Positions 1 to 9,421 of a DNA stretch of 64,000 nt are shown here, in pieces. The stretch is from the NCBI RefSeq assembly GCF_003703475.1, contig NZ_RDQM01000004.1:62001-126000 (forward strand), written 5' to 3'. How positions within the stretch are numbered: position 1 is the first letter of the stretch; each line of letters begins with the position of its first letter. The notes beneath the pieces are model-generated. The model was not told the origin of the DNA, did not search any database, and saw only the letters and a list, made by a program, of their open reading frames with translations. A program made the translations under genes and the position numbers. Source of the stretch: Allofranklinella schreckenbergeri (GTDB lineage Bacteria; Pseudomonadota; Gammaproteobacteria; Burkholderiales; Burkholderiaceae_C).

Positions 1-546
1 TCCGCCGCCGCCCTGACCTTGCTGCTCGATGCCGCCAAAGGCTGGCTGCCCGTGGCCCTGGTGGGCTGGTGGGGCCCGCGCTACGGTCTGGGCGCAGGCG
101 CGCAAGCGCTGGTGGGGCTGTGCGCCTTTGCCGGGCACGTCTGGCCCGTCTTTTTGCGCTTCAAAGGCGGCAAAGGCGTGGCCACCGCTCTGGGCGTGCT
201 GCTGGGCATCAGCCCCTGGCTGGGGCTGCTGGTGGCTGGCGTTTGGCTGCTGGCGCTGGCAGGCTCGCGCATGTCCTCGCTCTCGTCGCTGCTGGCGGCG
301 GCTGCGGCACCCATCATTTACTGGCTCGGCTCCGGCCTGGCCTGGGGCAGCACGCCGCAAGTGCCCTTCATGCTGGGCGTGATGGCGGTGATCTTGTTTT
401 ACCGCCACAGCGGCAACATCGCCCGCTTGCTTGCTGGCACCGAGCCGAAAGTGGGTCAAAAAAGCGCCGCACCCCACACCACCGCAGCCCCCCACGCCCC
501 CGCGCCCCGACTGACCAAAGCGCAGCGCAAAAAGCGCAACCACTAA
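1..546 (+). CDS. plsY: PlsY acyl-phosphate:glycerol-3-phosphate acyltransferase, 5' truncated by window edge
   Basis: Integral membrane enzyme that transfers an acyl group from acyl-phosphate to glycerol-3-phosphate, the first step of phospholipid synthesis. The reading frame is open from base 1 and gives 181 residues, so only the N-terminus (with the first conserved motif) is missing. Visible family motifs are DAAKG at residues 10-14, the glycine-rich RFKGGKGVAT near 53-62 and the C-terminal RHSGNIARLLAGTEPKVG. Hydrophobic segments alternate between them as in other PlsY proteins. The tail after the last motif is Pro/Ala/His-rich and ends in basic residues, an extension without a clear role. 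An AT-rich repeat separates it from acpS. Confidence 0.92.
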   Translation, partial: SAAALTLLLDAAKGWLPVALVGWWGPRYGLGAGAQALVGLCAFAGHVWPVFLRFKGGKGVATALGVLLGISPWLGLLVAGVWLLALAGSRMSSLSSLLAAAAAPIIYWLGSGLAWGSTPQVPFMLGVMAVILFYRHSGNIARLLAGTEPKVGQKSAAPHTTAAPHAPAPRLTKAQRKKRNH

Positions 547-561
547 GCCTTCAAAAATTCC

Positions 562-625
562 ATTCAAAAGAAACAACAATAACCATTCATATTGCCAAAA
601 CAGGAAATTTTTATTTCTTTTGAAT
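562..625 (+). repeat. AT-rich intergenic repeat, copy 1
   Basis: Copy of the dispersed family, forward orientation. Perfect 12-bp outer inverted arms (ATTCAAAAGAAA and TTTCTTTTGAAT) enclose the core TTGCCAAAACAGG. It fills the gap between plsY and acpS and ends 10 nt before the acpS start. Confidence 0.8.
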
Positions 626-635
626 TGAAATAATC

Positions 636-1058
636 ATGATTTACGGCATTGGCACCGACATCTGCGACATCCGCCGCATCGCCCAGGCGCTGGAGCGCCA
701 CGGCGAGCGCTTTGCGCAAAAAATCCTCAGCGACGCCGAACTGGCCACCTGGCAGAGCCGCGCGGCGCGCAACGCTGCGCGCGGGCACAGCTTCATCGCC
801 ACCCGCTTTGCCGCCAAGGAAGCCTTTAGCAAAGCCATCGGCCTAGGCCTGCATGCCCCCATGAACTGGCGCGACTGCGAAGTGGCCCACCACCCCAGCG
901 GCCAGCCGCGCATCCACACCCACGGCGCCCTGCACGATTGGTGCCAGGCGCGTCGGCTGCGCTTTCACCTCACCCTCACCGATGAAAACGACTACGCCGT
1001 GGCCTTTTGCATCGCGGAAACCGACGCCGCCCCAGATCACCAAAATAATCAATCATAG
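636..1058 (+). CDS. acpS: Holo-[acyl-carrier-protein] synthase
   Basis: Transfers 4'-phosphopantetheine from CoA to apo-ACP, activating fatty acid synthesis. It is 140 residues, slightly longer than the usual 120-130. The N-terminal [12 protein letters not shown] carries the Mg-binding Asp, and [13 protein letters not shown] carries the catalytic Glu/Lys region. The C-terminal strand-forming segment is conserved, followed by a short tail (DHQNNQS) partly encoded by the next AT-rich repeat. The start ATG lies 10 nt after repeat copy 1 and has no recognisable Shine-Dalgarno sequence; the leader is purely AT-rich. pdxJ, a frequent neighbour of acpS in related bacteria, is absent. Confidence 0.93.
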   Translation: MIYGIGTDICDIRRIAQALERHGERFAQKILSDAELATWQSRAARNAARGHSFIATRFAAKEAFSKAIGLGLHAPMNWRDCEVAHHPSGQPRIHTHGALHDWCQARRLRFHLTLTDENDYAVAFCIAETDAAPDHQNNQS

Positions 1059-1118
1059 GAAAATCAAATCCAATACCAAATTGCCAAAACAAGGCAATTT
1101 TGTTTCCTATTGATCGAT
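1048..1118 (+). repeat. AT-rich intergenic repeat, copy 2
   Basis: Forward copy with core TTGCCAAAACAAGGCAA. The left arm overlaps the acpS stop codon, and the right arm is TTTCCTATTGATCGAT. It lies 28 nt upstream of the dehydratase start. Confidence 0.8.
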
Positions 1119-1145
1119 AAAATAAATCGACAAAAAACCCACTTC

Positions 1146-2123
1146 ATGCCACACATGCCCTTGCCCACCCTGGCCGAGATCGAGGCCGCCGCCCACATCA
1201 TTTACCGCGAATTTCCACCCACACCCCAATACCGCTGGGCCTTGCTGTGCGAGCGCCTGGGCGCCGAATGCTGGCTCAAGCACGAAAACCACACCCCCGT
1301 GGGCGCGTTCAAGATTCGCGGCGGGCTGACCTACTTTGCCGCCCTGCATGCGCGCGGCGCGCTGCCGCGCGAAGTCATCAGCGCCACGCGCGGCAACCAC
1401 GGCCAAAGCATTGGCTGGGCCGCCCGCGCCCACGGCGTGCCCTGCACCATCGTCGTGCCCCACGGCAACTCGGCCGAGAAAAACGCCGCCATGCGCGCCC
1501 TGGGCGTCCACCTCGTTGAATACGGCGAGGACTTCATCGCCAGCGTCGATCACGCCCAGCGCCTGGCCGCCGAGCGCGGCGCGCACATGGTGCCCAGCTT
1601 CGCGCCTGAGCTGCTCACCGGCGTAGCCACCTACTGGTGGGAATTTTTCAAAGCCGCGCCCGCGTTGGACGTGGTTTACGTCCCCATCGGCCTGGGCAGC
1701 GGCGCGTGCGCAGCCATCGCCGCCAAGCAGGCGCTGGGCCTGCCCACGCGCATCGTCGGCGTCGTCAGCCGCCACGCCACCACCTATGCCGATTCGCTGG
1801 CCGCAGGCCGCGTCGTCGAAGCGCCCGCCAGCACCCGCCTGGCCGATGGCATGGCCGTGCGCCGCGCCCACCCCGAAGGGCTGGCCATCATGCAAGCGGG
1901 GCTTGATCGCATCGTGCAAGTGAGCGACGAAGAAATCGCCGCCGCCATGCGTGCCATTTACAGCGACACCCACAACCTGGCCGAAGGCTCGGGCGCGGCC
2001 TCCTTCGCCGCCGCCATGCAAGAGCGCGACAGCCTGCGCGGCCAGCGCGTGGGCATCACCCTCACCGGCGCCAATATCGACGCAGGCGCTTTCGCCCAAG
2101 TCCTGCACGGCAGCGCTGCATGA
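1146..2123 (+). CDS. PLP-dependent threonine/serine dehydratase-like protein
   Basis: Fold-type II PLP enzyme of the threonine dehydratase family, 325 residues, with no C-terminal ACT regulatory domain (catabolic or broad-specificity type rather than biosynthetic IlvA). The PLP lysine is in PVGAFKIRGG. The substrate loop is ATRGNHGQSIGWAA, and the phosphate-binding glycine loop is seen as GLGSGACAAI. The C-terminal SGAASFAA segment is also typical. I chose the ATG at 1146 (MPHMPLPT) because the upstream in-frame codons lie in the AT-rich repeat; 1155 is also possible. No Shine-Dalgarno is visible. Exact substrate (Thr, Ser or a hydroxyamino acid) cannot be read from sequence. Confidence 0.82.
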   Translation: MPHMPLPTLAEIEAAAHIIYREFPPTPQYRWALLCERLGAECWLKHENHTPVGAFKIRGGLTYFAALHARGALPREVISATRGNHGQSIGWAARAHGVPCTIVVPHGNSAEKNAAMRALGVHLVEYGEDFIASVDHAQRLAAERGAHMVPSFAPELLTGVATYWWEFFKAAPALDVVYVPIGLGSGACAAIAAKQALGLPTRIVGVVSRHATTYADSLAAGRVVEAPASTRLADGMAVRRAHPEGLAIMQAGLDRIVQVSDEEIAAAMRAIYSDTHNLAEGSGAASFAAAMQERDSLRGQRVGITLTGANIDAGAFAQVLHGSAA

Positions 2124-2130
2124 TGCATTT

Positions 2131-2200
2131 TTATAGCAAATAAAAATTACTTGATACCCTTCAAGCCAAAAACAGGCAATTTTATTTCCCTTGATCGATA
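2131..2200 (+). repeat. AT-rich intergenic repeat, copy 3
   Basis: Forward copy with core GCCAAAAACAGGC and right arm TTTCCCTTGATCGATA. The left arm is diverged. It ends 5 nt before the nagZ start codon. Confidence 0.72.
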
Positions 2201-2205
2201 AAACC

Positions 2206-3339
2206 ATGCCCACCACGCACGCCCCGCTATTCATCGACATCGCCGGCACAGAGCTGCAAGCGATCGACCGCGAGCGCCTCGCGCACCCGCTGGTCGGCGG
2301 CCTCACTCTGTTCGCGCGCAACTGGCACGACCGCCGCCAGCTCACCAGGCTGTGCGCCGACATCAAAGCCGTGCGCCGCGACTTGCTCATCTGCGTCGAT
2401 CAGGAAGGCGGGCGCGTGCAGCGCTTTCGCGGCGACGGCTTCACCACCCTGCCTCCCATGCGCGCGCTCGGCCAGCTCTGGCTGGAAGACAGCCCCAGCG
2501 CGCCACGGCCTGACCCAAGCAAGCGCCCCAGCGTCCCTGCCGATGAAGCCCTCCCCCCCGGCGCGCAACGCGCCATCGCCGCCGCCACCGCCTGCGGCTA
2601 CGTCCTCGCCAGCGAATTGCGCGCCTGCGGTGTGGATTTGAGCTTTACCCCCGTCGTCGATCTCGACTGGGGCGGCAGCACCGTCATCGGCGACCGCGCC
2701 TTCGCCCCCGATGCCGCCACCACCGCCCGCCTGGCCCAGGCCCTCATCCACGGCCTGCGGCAAGCGGGCATGCAGCACTGCGCCAAGCACTTCCCCGGCC
2801 ACGGCTACGTGCAAGCCGATTCGCACACCGACATCCCCTACGACCAGCGCCCCCTGCAAGCCATCTTGCAAGACGACGCCGCCCCCTACGCCTGGCTACA
2901 ACCGGGGCTGGCCGCCGTCATGGCCGCGCACGTCGTCTATCCCCAAGTCGATGAGCGCCCCGCCGGTTTTTCCGCCCGCTGGCTCACCGACATCCTGCGC
3001 GGCCAGCTCGGCTTTGACGGCGCCATCTTCAGCGACGACCTCAGCATGGCTGGCGCTGCGGCGATGGCCGGACGCAGCCTCAGCGCCACCGAAGCCGCCA
3101 TCGCTGCCCTGCACGCAGGCTGCGACTTGCTGCTGCTGTGCAACCAAAGCCTGCACGGCGGTGCCGCGCTGGACGCCTGGCTCGGCGGCATGCACACCGC
3201 CCTGCAAACCGGCCAATGGCAACCCAACCCCCAATCCGAACGCCGCCGCCAAGCCCTGCTGCCCACCACCCCCGCCCCAGGCTGGGACGCCCTCATGCAA
3301 GCGCCCGCCTACCAGCAAGCGCTGGCGCAGTTGCCATAG
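2206..3339 (+). CDS. nagZ: Beta-N-acetylhexosaminidase NagZ (GH3)
   Basis: Cytoplasmic glycoside hydrolase family 3 enzyme that removes N-acetylglucosamine from anhydromuropeptides during cell-wall recycling. It is 377 residues. Diagnostic segments are DQEGGRVQR near residue 65, KHFPGHG with the following DSHTD (catalytic His/Asp loop), and FSDDLSM (nucleophile Asp). About 25 Pro-rich residues between DQEGGRV and the next helix (SAPRPDPSKRPSVP) look like a lineage-specific insertion. The ATG at 2206 is chosen over upstream in-frame codons inside the repeat; there is no Shine-Dalgarno. It ends 30 nt before the convergent RluA-like gene. Confidence 0.92.
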   Translation: MPTTHAPLFIDIAGTELQAIDRERLAHPLVGGLTLFARNWHDRRQLTRLCADIKAVRRDLLICVDQEGGRVQRFRGDGFTTLPPMRALGQLWLEDSPSAPRPDPSKRPSVPADEALPPGAQRAIAAATACGYVLASELRACGVDLSFTPVVDLDWGGSTVIGDRAFAPDAATTARLAQALIHGLRQAGMQHCAKHFPGHGYVQADSHTDIPYDQRPLQAILQDDAAPYAWLQPGLAAVMAAHVVYPQVDERPAGFSARWLTDILRGQLGFDGAIFSDDLSMAGAAAMAGRSLSATEAAIAALHAGCDLLLLCNQSLHGGAALDAWLGGMHTALQTGQWQPNPQSERRRQALLPTTPAPGWDALMQAPAYQQALAQLP

Positions 3340-3368
3340 CCCATCCCGCGCGGCGAACGCCGTGCGCC

Positions 3369-4073
3369 TCAAAACCTCGCAGGCGACTCAAACGCCAGTT
3401 CTTTGCCGCTGACAGGGTGTGTAAACGCCAACTCGCGCGCGTGCAGCAGCAGGCGTGGCGCGGCGCTGAGCGCTTCGCCCTGGGCGTAGAGCGGATCGCC
3501 CAGGATGACGTGGCCCTCGCTTTGCAAATGCACGCGCAATTGGTGGGTGCGGCCTGTTACCGGCTCCAAATCCAGCCGCGTGTGGGCGATGGGGTAGGCC
3601 GTATCGTCCGGGCGGGCGGGCAGGATGCGCCAGCGCGTCTGGCTGGGCTTGCCGTTGACGGGATCGACCACATGCAGCGGGCGGCGCTCCCAATCGAGCG
3701 CCAGGGGCTTGTCGATCACGCCCCAACCCTGGGCATCGGGCTGCGCAGGCTCGGCCATCACACCCGCCACCACCGCCGTGTAGCGCTTGTGCACGCGCCG
3801 CTGGGCGAAGGCGATCGAGAGCTGGCGATGCACGTCGGGATTGCGCGCCAGCACCAACAGGCCAGAGGTGGACATATCCAGCCGGTGCACGATCAGCGCA
3901 TTGCGCCAGTACTGCTGCGCCCGCCAGGCCAGCGAATCGCGCTTGTGCTCGCCGCGCCCGGGCACGCTGAGCATTTCATGCGGCTTGAAAAGCACCAGCA
4001 GGTGCTTGTCCTCATACAGCGCCTGGGGGCGGGGCAAGGCGGCGGGGAAATCGGCCAGATTCGGTTCTTCCAT
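3369..4073 (-). CDS. rluA: RluA-family pseudouridine synthase
   Basis: Pseudouridine synthase of the RluA family, which isomerises uridines in tRNA and/or 23S rRNA. It is 234 residues, close to RluA (219) and without the N-terminal S4 domain of RluC/RluD, so RluA type (position 746/tRNA 32) is the best guess. The catalytic Asp is in HRLDMSTSGLLV. Other family signatures are KPHEMLSVPGRG, HKRYTAVV, and RTHQLRVHLQSEGHVILGD. The start is ATG (MEEPNLADF); an upstream extension is possible but has no family support. It is transcribed toward nagZ and diverges from recQ. Confidence 0.86.
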   Translation of the reverse strand: MEEPNLADFPAALPRPQALYEDKHLLVLFKPHEMLSVPGRGEHKRDSLAWRAQQYWRNALIVHRLDMSTSGLLVLARNPDVHRQLSIAFAQRRVHKRYTAVVAGVMAEPAQPDAQGWGVIDKPLALDWERRPLHVVDPVNGKPSQTRWRILPARPDDTAYPIAHTRLDLEPVTGRTHQLRVHLQSEGHVILGDPLYAQGEALSAAPRLLLHARELAFTHPVSGKELAFESPARF

Positions 4074-4112
4074 CGTGCGGCAAAAGCGGAGACAAGGGCG
4101 TGCAATCAAGCC

Positions 4113-4195
4113 AAATTATATTTCAATAGGAAAATAAATAGCCTTATTTCGGCAATTCTACATTGAAATTCAATATTCTTTGATTTGTAATTTAA
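4113..4195 (-). repeat. AT-rich intergenic repeat, copy 4
   Basis: Reverse-orientation copy between the divergent rluA and recQ. Core (minus strand) is TTGCCGAAATAAGGC, with outer arms around TTCAATAGGAAA and TTCTTTGATTTG. The rest of the 306-bp gap (4074-4379) shows nothing else I can identify. Confidence 0.8.
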
Positions 4196-4379
4196 AAAAC
4201 ACGCATCAAACAGCCCGCTATTGTGCCGCCGCTGGGCGCACGTGCAACGCAACCGACTTCGGGCGGCAGCAGGCCGCGCCCTGCACAACGCGCGCCGATA
4301 ATGGCGGGCCTTTGTCTGGCCCCGCATGCGGCCGCTTTTTTGCCCCCCCTTTTTTGTCCCCTTTTTGCCCGATCGCACC

Positions 4380-6284
<1,905 letters not shown>

Positions 6285-6333
6285 AACACGCTGGCCCGGT
6301 AGAAACGCCTTGGCTTTTGAAAGCCACGCAAAG

Positions 6334-6371
6334 AAAAACGGCTTACCGATTTTCATCGGTAAGCCGTTTTT
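6334..6371. terminator. Bidirectional intrinsic terminator between recQ and tRNA-Pro
   Basis: Perfect 17-bp stem (AAAAACGGCTTACCGAT and its complement) with loop TTTC and T-runs on both strands. It serves recQ on the plus strand. On the minus strand it begins 4 nt beyond the CCA end of the tRNA. Confidence 0.9.
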
Positions 6372-6375
6372 TGAT

Positions 6376-6452
6376 TGGTCGGCGTGGCGGGATTCGAACT
6401 CGCGACCCCTTGCACCCCATGCAAGTGCGCTACCTGGCTGCGCTACACGCCG
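6376..6452 (-). tRNA. tRNA-Pro (anticodon GGG)
   Basis: Minus-strand cloverleaf of 77 nt including an encoded CCA. Acceptor stem CGGCGTG pairs with CACGCCG, discriminator A. The anticodon stem CTTGC/GCAAG holds the loop ATGGGGT, giving anticodon GGG. The T arm contains GAGTTCGAATC. It lies 19 nt downstream of the MerR gene on the same strand, an arrangement I recall from many betaproteobacteria. Confidence 0.95.
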
Positions 6453-6471
6453 GAAAGCTGCGCATTGTAGC

Positions 6472-6921
6472 CTACAAAATGGCCTCTCCAACCAAAATGG
6501 CGCGAATTTTGAACAATTCGCTGCGCAAGGCGGCAAAGTCGATGGACGGCGGCTCGGTGCGGCCTTGCGGCGAAGCCTCATCGGCCAGCTCTGCGACGGG
6601 TTGCGCTGCAACCTCCTCGGGCTGCGCAAGGGGCGTGGCTTCGGCGCTGGCGGGCTGCGGCTCGGCGTGCCAGTCTTGCAGGCGCGAGCGCGCGCCGCTG
6701 ATGGTGAAGCCCTGGCCGTAGAGCAGCTCGCGGATGCGGCGGATCATCAGCACCTCGTGGTGCTGGTAGTAGCGGCGGTTGCCACGGCGCTTCATGGGGC
6801 GTAGCTGGGTGAATTCTTGTTCCCAATAGCGCAGGACGTGGGGCTTGACGTCGCACAGCTCGGCGACTTCGCCAATGGTGAAGTAGCGTTTGGCGGGGAT
6901 GGGGGGCAGGACGTTGTTCAT
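6472..6921 (-). CDS. MerR-family transcriptional regulator
   Basis: 149-residue MerR-type regulator. The N-terminal winged helix-turn-helix is clear (YFTIGEVAELCDVKPHVLRYWEQEF, shown here only by its extent, residues about 13-37), followed by RRGNRRYYQHHEV and a dimerisation helix. The C-terminal half is Ala/Pro/Glu-rich without metal-binding cysteines, so the ligand is unknown. In many betaproteobacteria this gene follows ihfA and precedes tRNA-Pro; here ihfA is missing and the neighbour is trmJ. The start is the ATG giving MNNVLPP. The 305-bp gap to trmJ (6922-7226) holds the divergent promoters but no motif I can place. Confidence 0.85.
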   Translation of the reverse strand: MNNVLPPIPAKRYFTIGEVAELCDVKPHVLRYWEQEFTQLRPMKRRGNRRYYQHHEVLMIRRIRELLYGQGFTISGARSRLQDWHAEPQPASAEATPLAQPEEVAAQPVAELADEASPQGRTEPPSIDFAALRSELFKIRAILVGEAIL

Positions 6922-7226
6922 GAACCGCAATGACGAGGGGGTCAATGGAGGAAGAAAAACCGGCGGGCCTGCGCGCCATCGTCAGCGCCGCATGCGTGTT
7001 TGAGGGCGGCGCTTGGGGAGTCGGCGCAAAGGCGCTCCCGGGCAGGCTGGGCGCAAGGCGCGGGCATGATAGCGTCAGTCGCGGCACTGGCCGGGCGGCC
7101 TCTGGTGTTTATGCGTGCCAATGCCACCCCTGCACGCGCTTTCTGTTGCAAGGCTGCCGTTTGAAAGCAACGGCTTGCTGGCCCGCCTGGGCCTGAGTTT
7201 TTTTGTTTCCCCTTTTCTTCTCTCGC

Positions 7227-8024
7227 ATGAAAACCCGTTTCATCCTGATTCAAACCAGCCACGCCGGCAATGTGGGCGCAGTGGCGCGCGCGATGCGCAC
7301 GATGGGCTTTGACGATTTGGTGCTGGTGGCGCCGCGCTGGCCCGATGTGTTGCGCATGCCGGAGGCGATCGAGCGCGCCAGCGGCGCCACGGAGGTGCTG
7401 GCGGCGGCGCGCGTGGTGCCGCGCCTGGAGGATGCGCTCGATGGCGTGCAGCACCTGTGTGCCACGGCGATGGTGGCGCGCGATTTTGGCCCGCCCACTT
7501 GCACGCCGCGCACGCATTTCACGCAGTTGATGGCGCAGGCCAGGGCGGGCGAGGCGGGCCTGCCTTCGGTGGCGTTTTTGTTTGGCAGCGAGCGCTACGG
7601 CATGCGCAATGAGGATGTGTACCGCTGCCATGTGGCGCTGCAAATCCCCAGCGATCCGGCGTTTGGCTCGCTGAACCTGGCCGCTGCGGTGCAAGTCATT
7701 GCCTACGAATGGCGGCTGTGCCTGGATGCGCTGGGCCTGGCGCCGTATGCGCCCCAGGGCGATGCGGGCGGGGTTGCAAACGCACAGTCCGACGCGGACA
7801 CCCCCGCCGATGCGGCCACGGTGGCGGCGATGCTGGAGCATTGGCGCCAGGGCCTGGAGGCCATTGGCTATCTGGACCCGCAAGCGCCCAAAAAGCTGAT
7901 GCCGCGTTTGCAGCAGTTGTTCAACCGCGCCCGGCCCACGCCGCAGGAGATTCACATCCTGCGCGGCATTGCCAAGTCCATGCTGTACACGGCGCAGCAG
8001 GCGCGCAAGGGGGATGGGGCGTAG
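7227..8024 (+). CDS. trmJ: TrmJ-like tRNA (Cm32/Um32) 2'-O-methyltransferase
   Basis: SPOUT-class RNA methyltransferase, 265 residues. Motif 1 is HAGNVGAVARAMRTMGF, motif 2 FGSERYGMRNEDV, motif 3 SLNLAAAVQVIAYEWR, giving the trefoil-knot SAM site. The C-terminal extension after residue 180, with the helical tail PTPQEIHILRGIAKSML, matches TrmJ rather than TrmL. The start ATG (MKTRFILIQ) is chosen because the family begins directly with this strand; an upstream in-frame start would add eight residues. It is predicted to modify position 32 of several tRNAs. It converges on yigZ across two AT-rich repeats. Confidence 0.86.
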   Translation: MKTRFILIQTSHAGNVGAVARAMRTMGFDDLVLVAPRWPDVLRMPEAIERASGATEVLAAARVVPRLEDALDGVQHLCATAMVARDFGPPTCTPRTHFTQLMAQARAGEAGLPSVAFLFGSERYGMRNEDVYRCHVALQIPSDPAFGSLNLAAAVQVIAYEWRLCLDALGLAPYAPQGDAGGVANAQSDADTPADAATVAAMLEHWRQGLEAIGYLDPQAPKKLMPRLQQLFNRARPTPQEIHILRGIAKSMLYTAQQARKGDGA

Positions 8025-8052
8025 GCTGGCGCTTCCTCTTCATGATTTTTAC

Positions 8053-8118
8053 AGATCAAAAAGATAAAAAATCACCCTGTTTTGGCATGATGGGCAATGC
8101 ATTGGATTTTCATTGAAC
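8053..8118 (-). repeat. AT-rich intergenic repeat, copy 5
   Basis: Reverse-orientation copy; minus-strand core is ATGCCAAAACAGGGTG. It is the first of a tandem pair between the convergent trmJ and yigZ genes. Confidence 0.7.
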
Positions 8119-8141
8119 TGGAATTTTGCAAGCTCATCTTT

Positions 8142-8214
8142 TGCCATTCAAAGGATAAAAAACACCCTTGTTTCGGCAAGCCCAGCCATCGGTCGCATTG
8201 CCTTTGAACTGCAA
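8142..8214 (-). repeat. AT-rich intergenic repeat, copy 6
   Basis: Reverse-orientation copy directly after copy 5. Minus-strand core is TTGCCGAAACAAGGGTG. The outer arms ATTCAAAGG and CCTTTGAAC are recognisable, but the middle is GC-richer than in other copies. Confidence 0.7.
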
Positions 8215-8218
8215 TACG

Positions 8219-8806
8219 TCACAACTCCAGCCACTGCACACTGCCTTGCGTGGCGTCGTTGATGGCTTGCTGCAAAGCAGCGGCTTCGCTTTCGCGCACG
8301 CTGGCCTGCATGCGCACCCGCGCGCCGTGGGCGGTTTCGAGCAGGCTGGCCTGGCGCTGCTCCAGCAGGCGGCGCACCAGCCCTTCTTGCGCGTAATCGA
8401 CGGCAAAAGCCAGCGTCACCACTGCTTGCAGCTCGATTTTTTCGGCATGCAACAGGGCCTGGGCCACGGTGTCGGTGTAGGCGCGCACCAGCCCGCCCGC
8501 GCCCAGCTTCACACCGCCGAAATAGCGCACCACGGTGGCCAGCACGCCTTCCAGATGCTGATGGCGCAACACCTCCAGCATGGGGCGACCGGCCGTACCC
8601 GCTGGCTCGCCATCGTCCACCGCCGCCGACTCGCCCCCGGCCATCAAAGCCCAGCACACATGGCGCGCCTGCGGGTGCTGCTGCCACAGCTCGGCCACGA
8701 TGCTTTGCGCCTGGCTGCGACCGCTGACGGGCTGCACACAGCCAATGAAGCGGCTTTTCTTGATGACGATTTCGCTGTGAACGGGGCTTTTGAGAGTCTG
8801 GCGCAT
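8219..8806 (-). CDS. YigZ/IMPACT family protein
   Basis: 195-residue member of the YigZ/IMPACT (UPF0029) family. Family signatures are KKSRFIGCV near the N-terminus, DDGEPAGTAGRPML in the centre and VVRYFGGVKLGAGGL, followed by a C-terminal ferredoxin-like domain. Eukaryotic IMPACT proteins affect GCN2 signalling; the bacterial role is not established. The start ATG (MRQTLKSPVHSE) fits the family; an upstream in-frame start would add 12 unsupported residues. It lies just downstream of the GNAT-EamA pair on the same strand. Confidence 0.88.
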   Translation of the reverse strand: MRQTLKSPVHSEIVIKKSRFIGCVQPVSGRSQAQSIVAELWQQHPQARHVCWALMAGGESAAVDDGEPAGTAGRPMLEVLRHQHLEGVLATVVRYFGGVKLGAGGLVRAYTDTVAQALLHAEKIELQAVVTLAFAVDYAQEGLVRRLLEQRQASLLETAHGARVRMQASVRESEAAALQQAINDATQGSVQWLEL

Positions 8807-8860
8807 GGCGGTGGCAAGAGTTGAGAGGGCATTCCAATACAAGCAGCATGGAGGAGTCGC

Positions 8861-9421
8861 TCAATGCCCACGCCGCGCCGCCAACGCCCGCGTGAGGTAG
8901 CGCGCGCCCGCGCCATAGCCGCTGAGCTTGTGCGCCATGCCGGGCAAGCTGCGCGCAGGTTCGGCGTAGCCTTGTTTGCGCCAATACCCCACGGCGCTCT
9001 CTAGCGCCACCAAGGCGGCCTGGCGCAAGCCCACGGCCTGCGCGTGGGCGGCAGCGGTGCGGTACAGCGCCTGGCCCACGCCCAAACCTTGGCAGTGGGC
9101 GGCCACGGCGCAATCGTGCAAAAACCAGGTGGTCGCGGGGCTGGGCAAGGTGTGCAAAGGGGCGTTGAGCGCGGGCGGCAAGCCATCTGCCCAGGGGTAG
9201 GCAATGAGGTAGCCCAACAGGGGCGCGCTGGCGGGTGCAAAGGCGGGCGCGTTGGCGGGCCGCGCCACCCAGCAAGTGCTGGGCGAGAGGGCCAAACGGT
9301 TGCGGAAAAACGCCGCATCTTCCAGCAAATGGGCGGGGTAGGCGCTGGCTTGCACGGCCAGCACCTGGGCGATGTCGCTCAGGTGCATGGGGGTGATGGT
9401 GTAAGCGGGCTGGGGCTTCAT
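8861..9421 (-). CDS. GNAT-family N-acetyltransferase
   Basis: 186-residue GCN5-related acetyltransferase. The acetyl-CoA binding loop is seen as AHCQGLGVGQALYRTAAAHA (Q/RxxGxG/A pattern: QGLGVG), and the C-terminal part GYWRKQGY is typical of the last strand. The N-terminal PMHLSDIAQVLAVQASAYP also fits. The substrate is unknown. Its ATG overlaps the stop codon of the upstream EamA gene by 4 bp (ATGA), so the two are translationally coupled. Confidence 0.82.
   Translation of the reverse strand: MKPQPAYTITPMHLSDIAQVLAVQASAYPAHLLEDAAFFRNRLALSPSTCWVARPANAPAFAPASAPLLGYLIAYPWADGLPPALNAPLHTLPSPATTWFLHDCAVAAHCQGLGVGQALYRTAAAHAQAVGLRQAALVALESAVGYWRKQGYAEPARSLPGMAHKLSGYGAGARYLTRALAARRGH

Noticed and set aside
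6942-7955. 337-residue minus-strand frame over trmJ
   Set aside because: It is an antisense shadow of trmJ, Arg/His-rich and without any motif.
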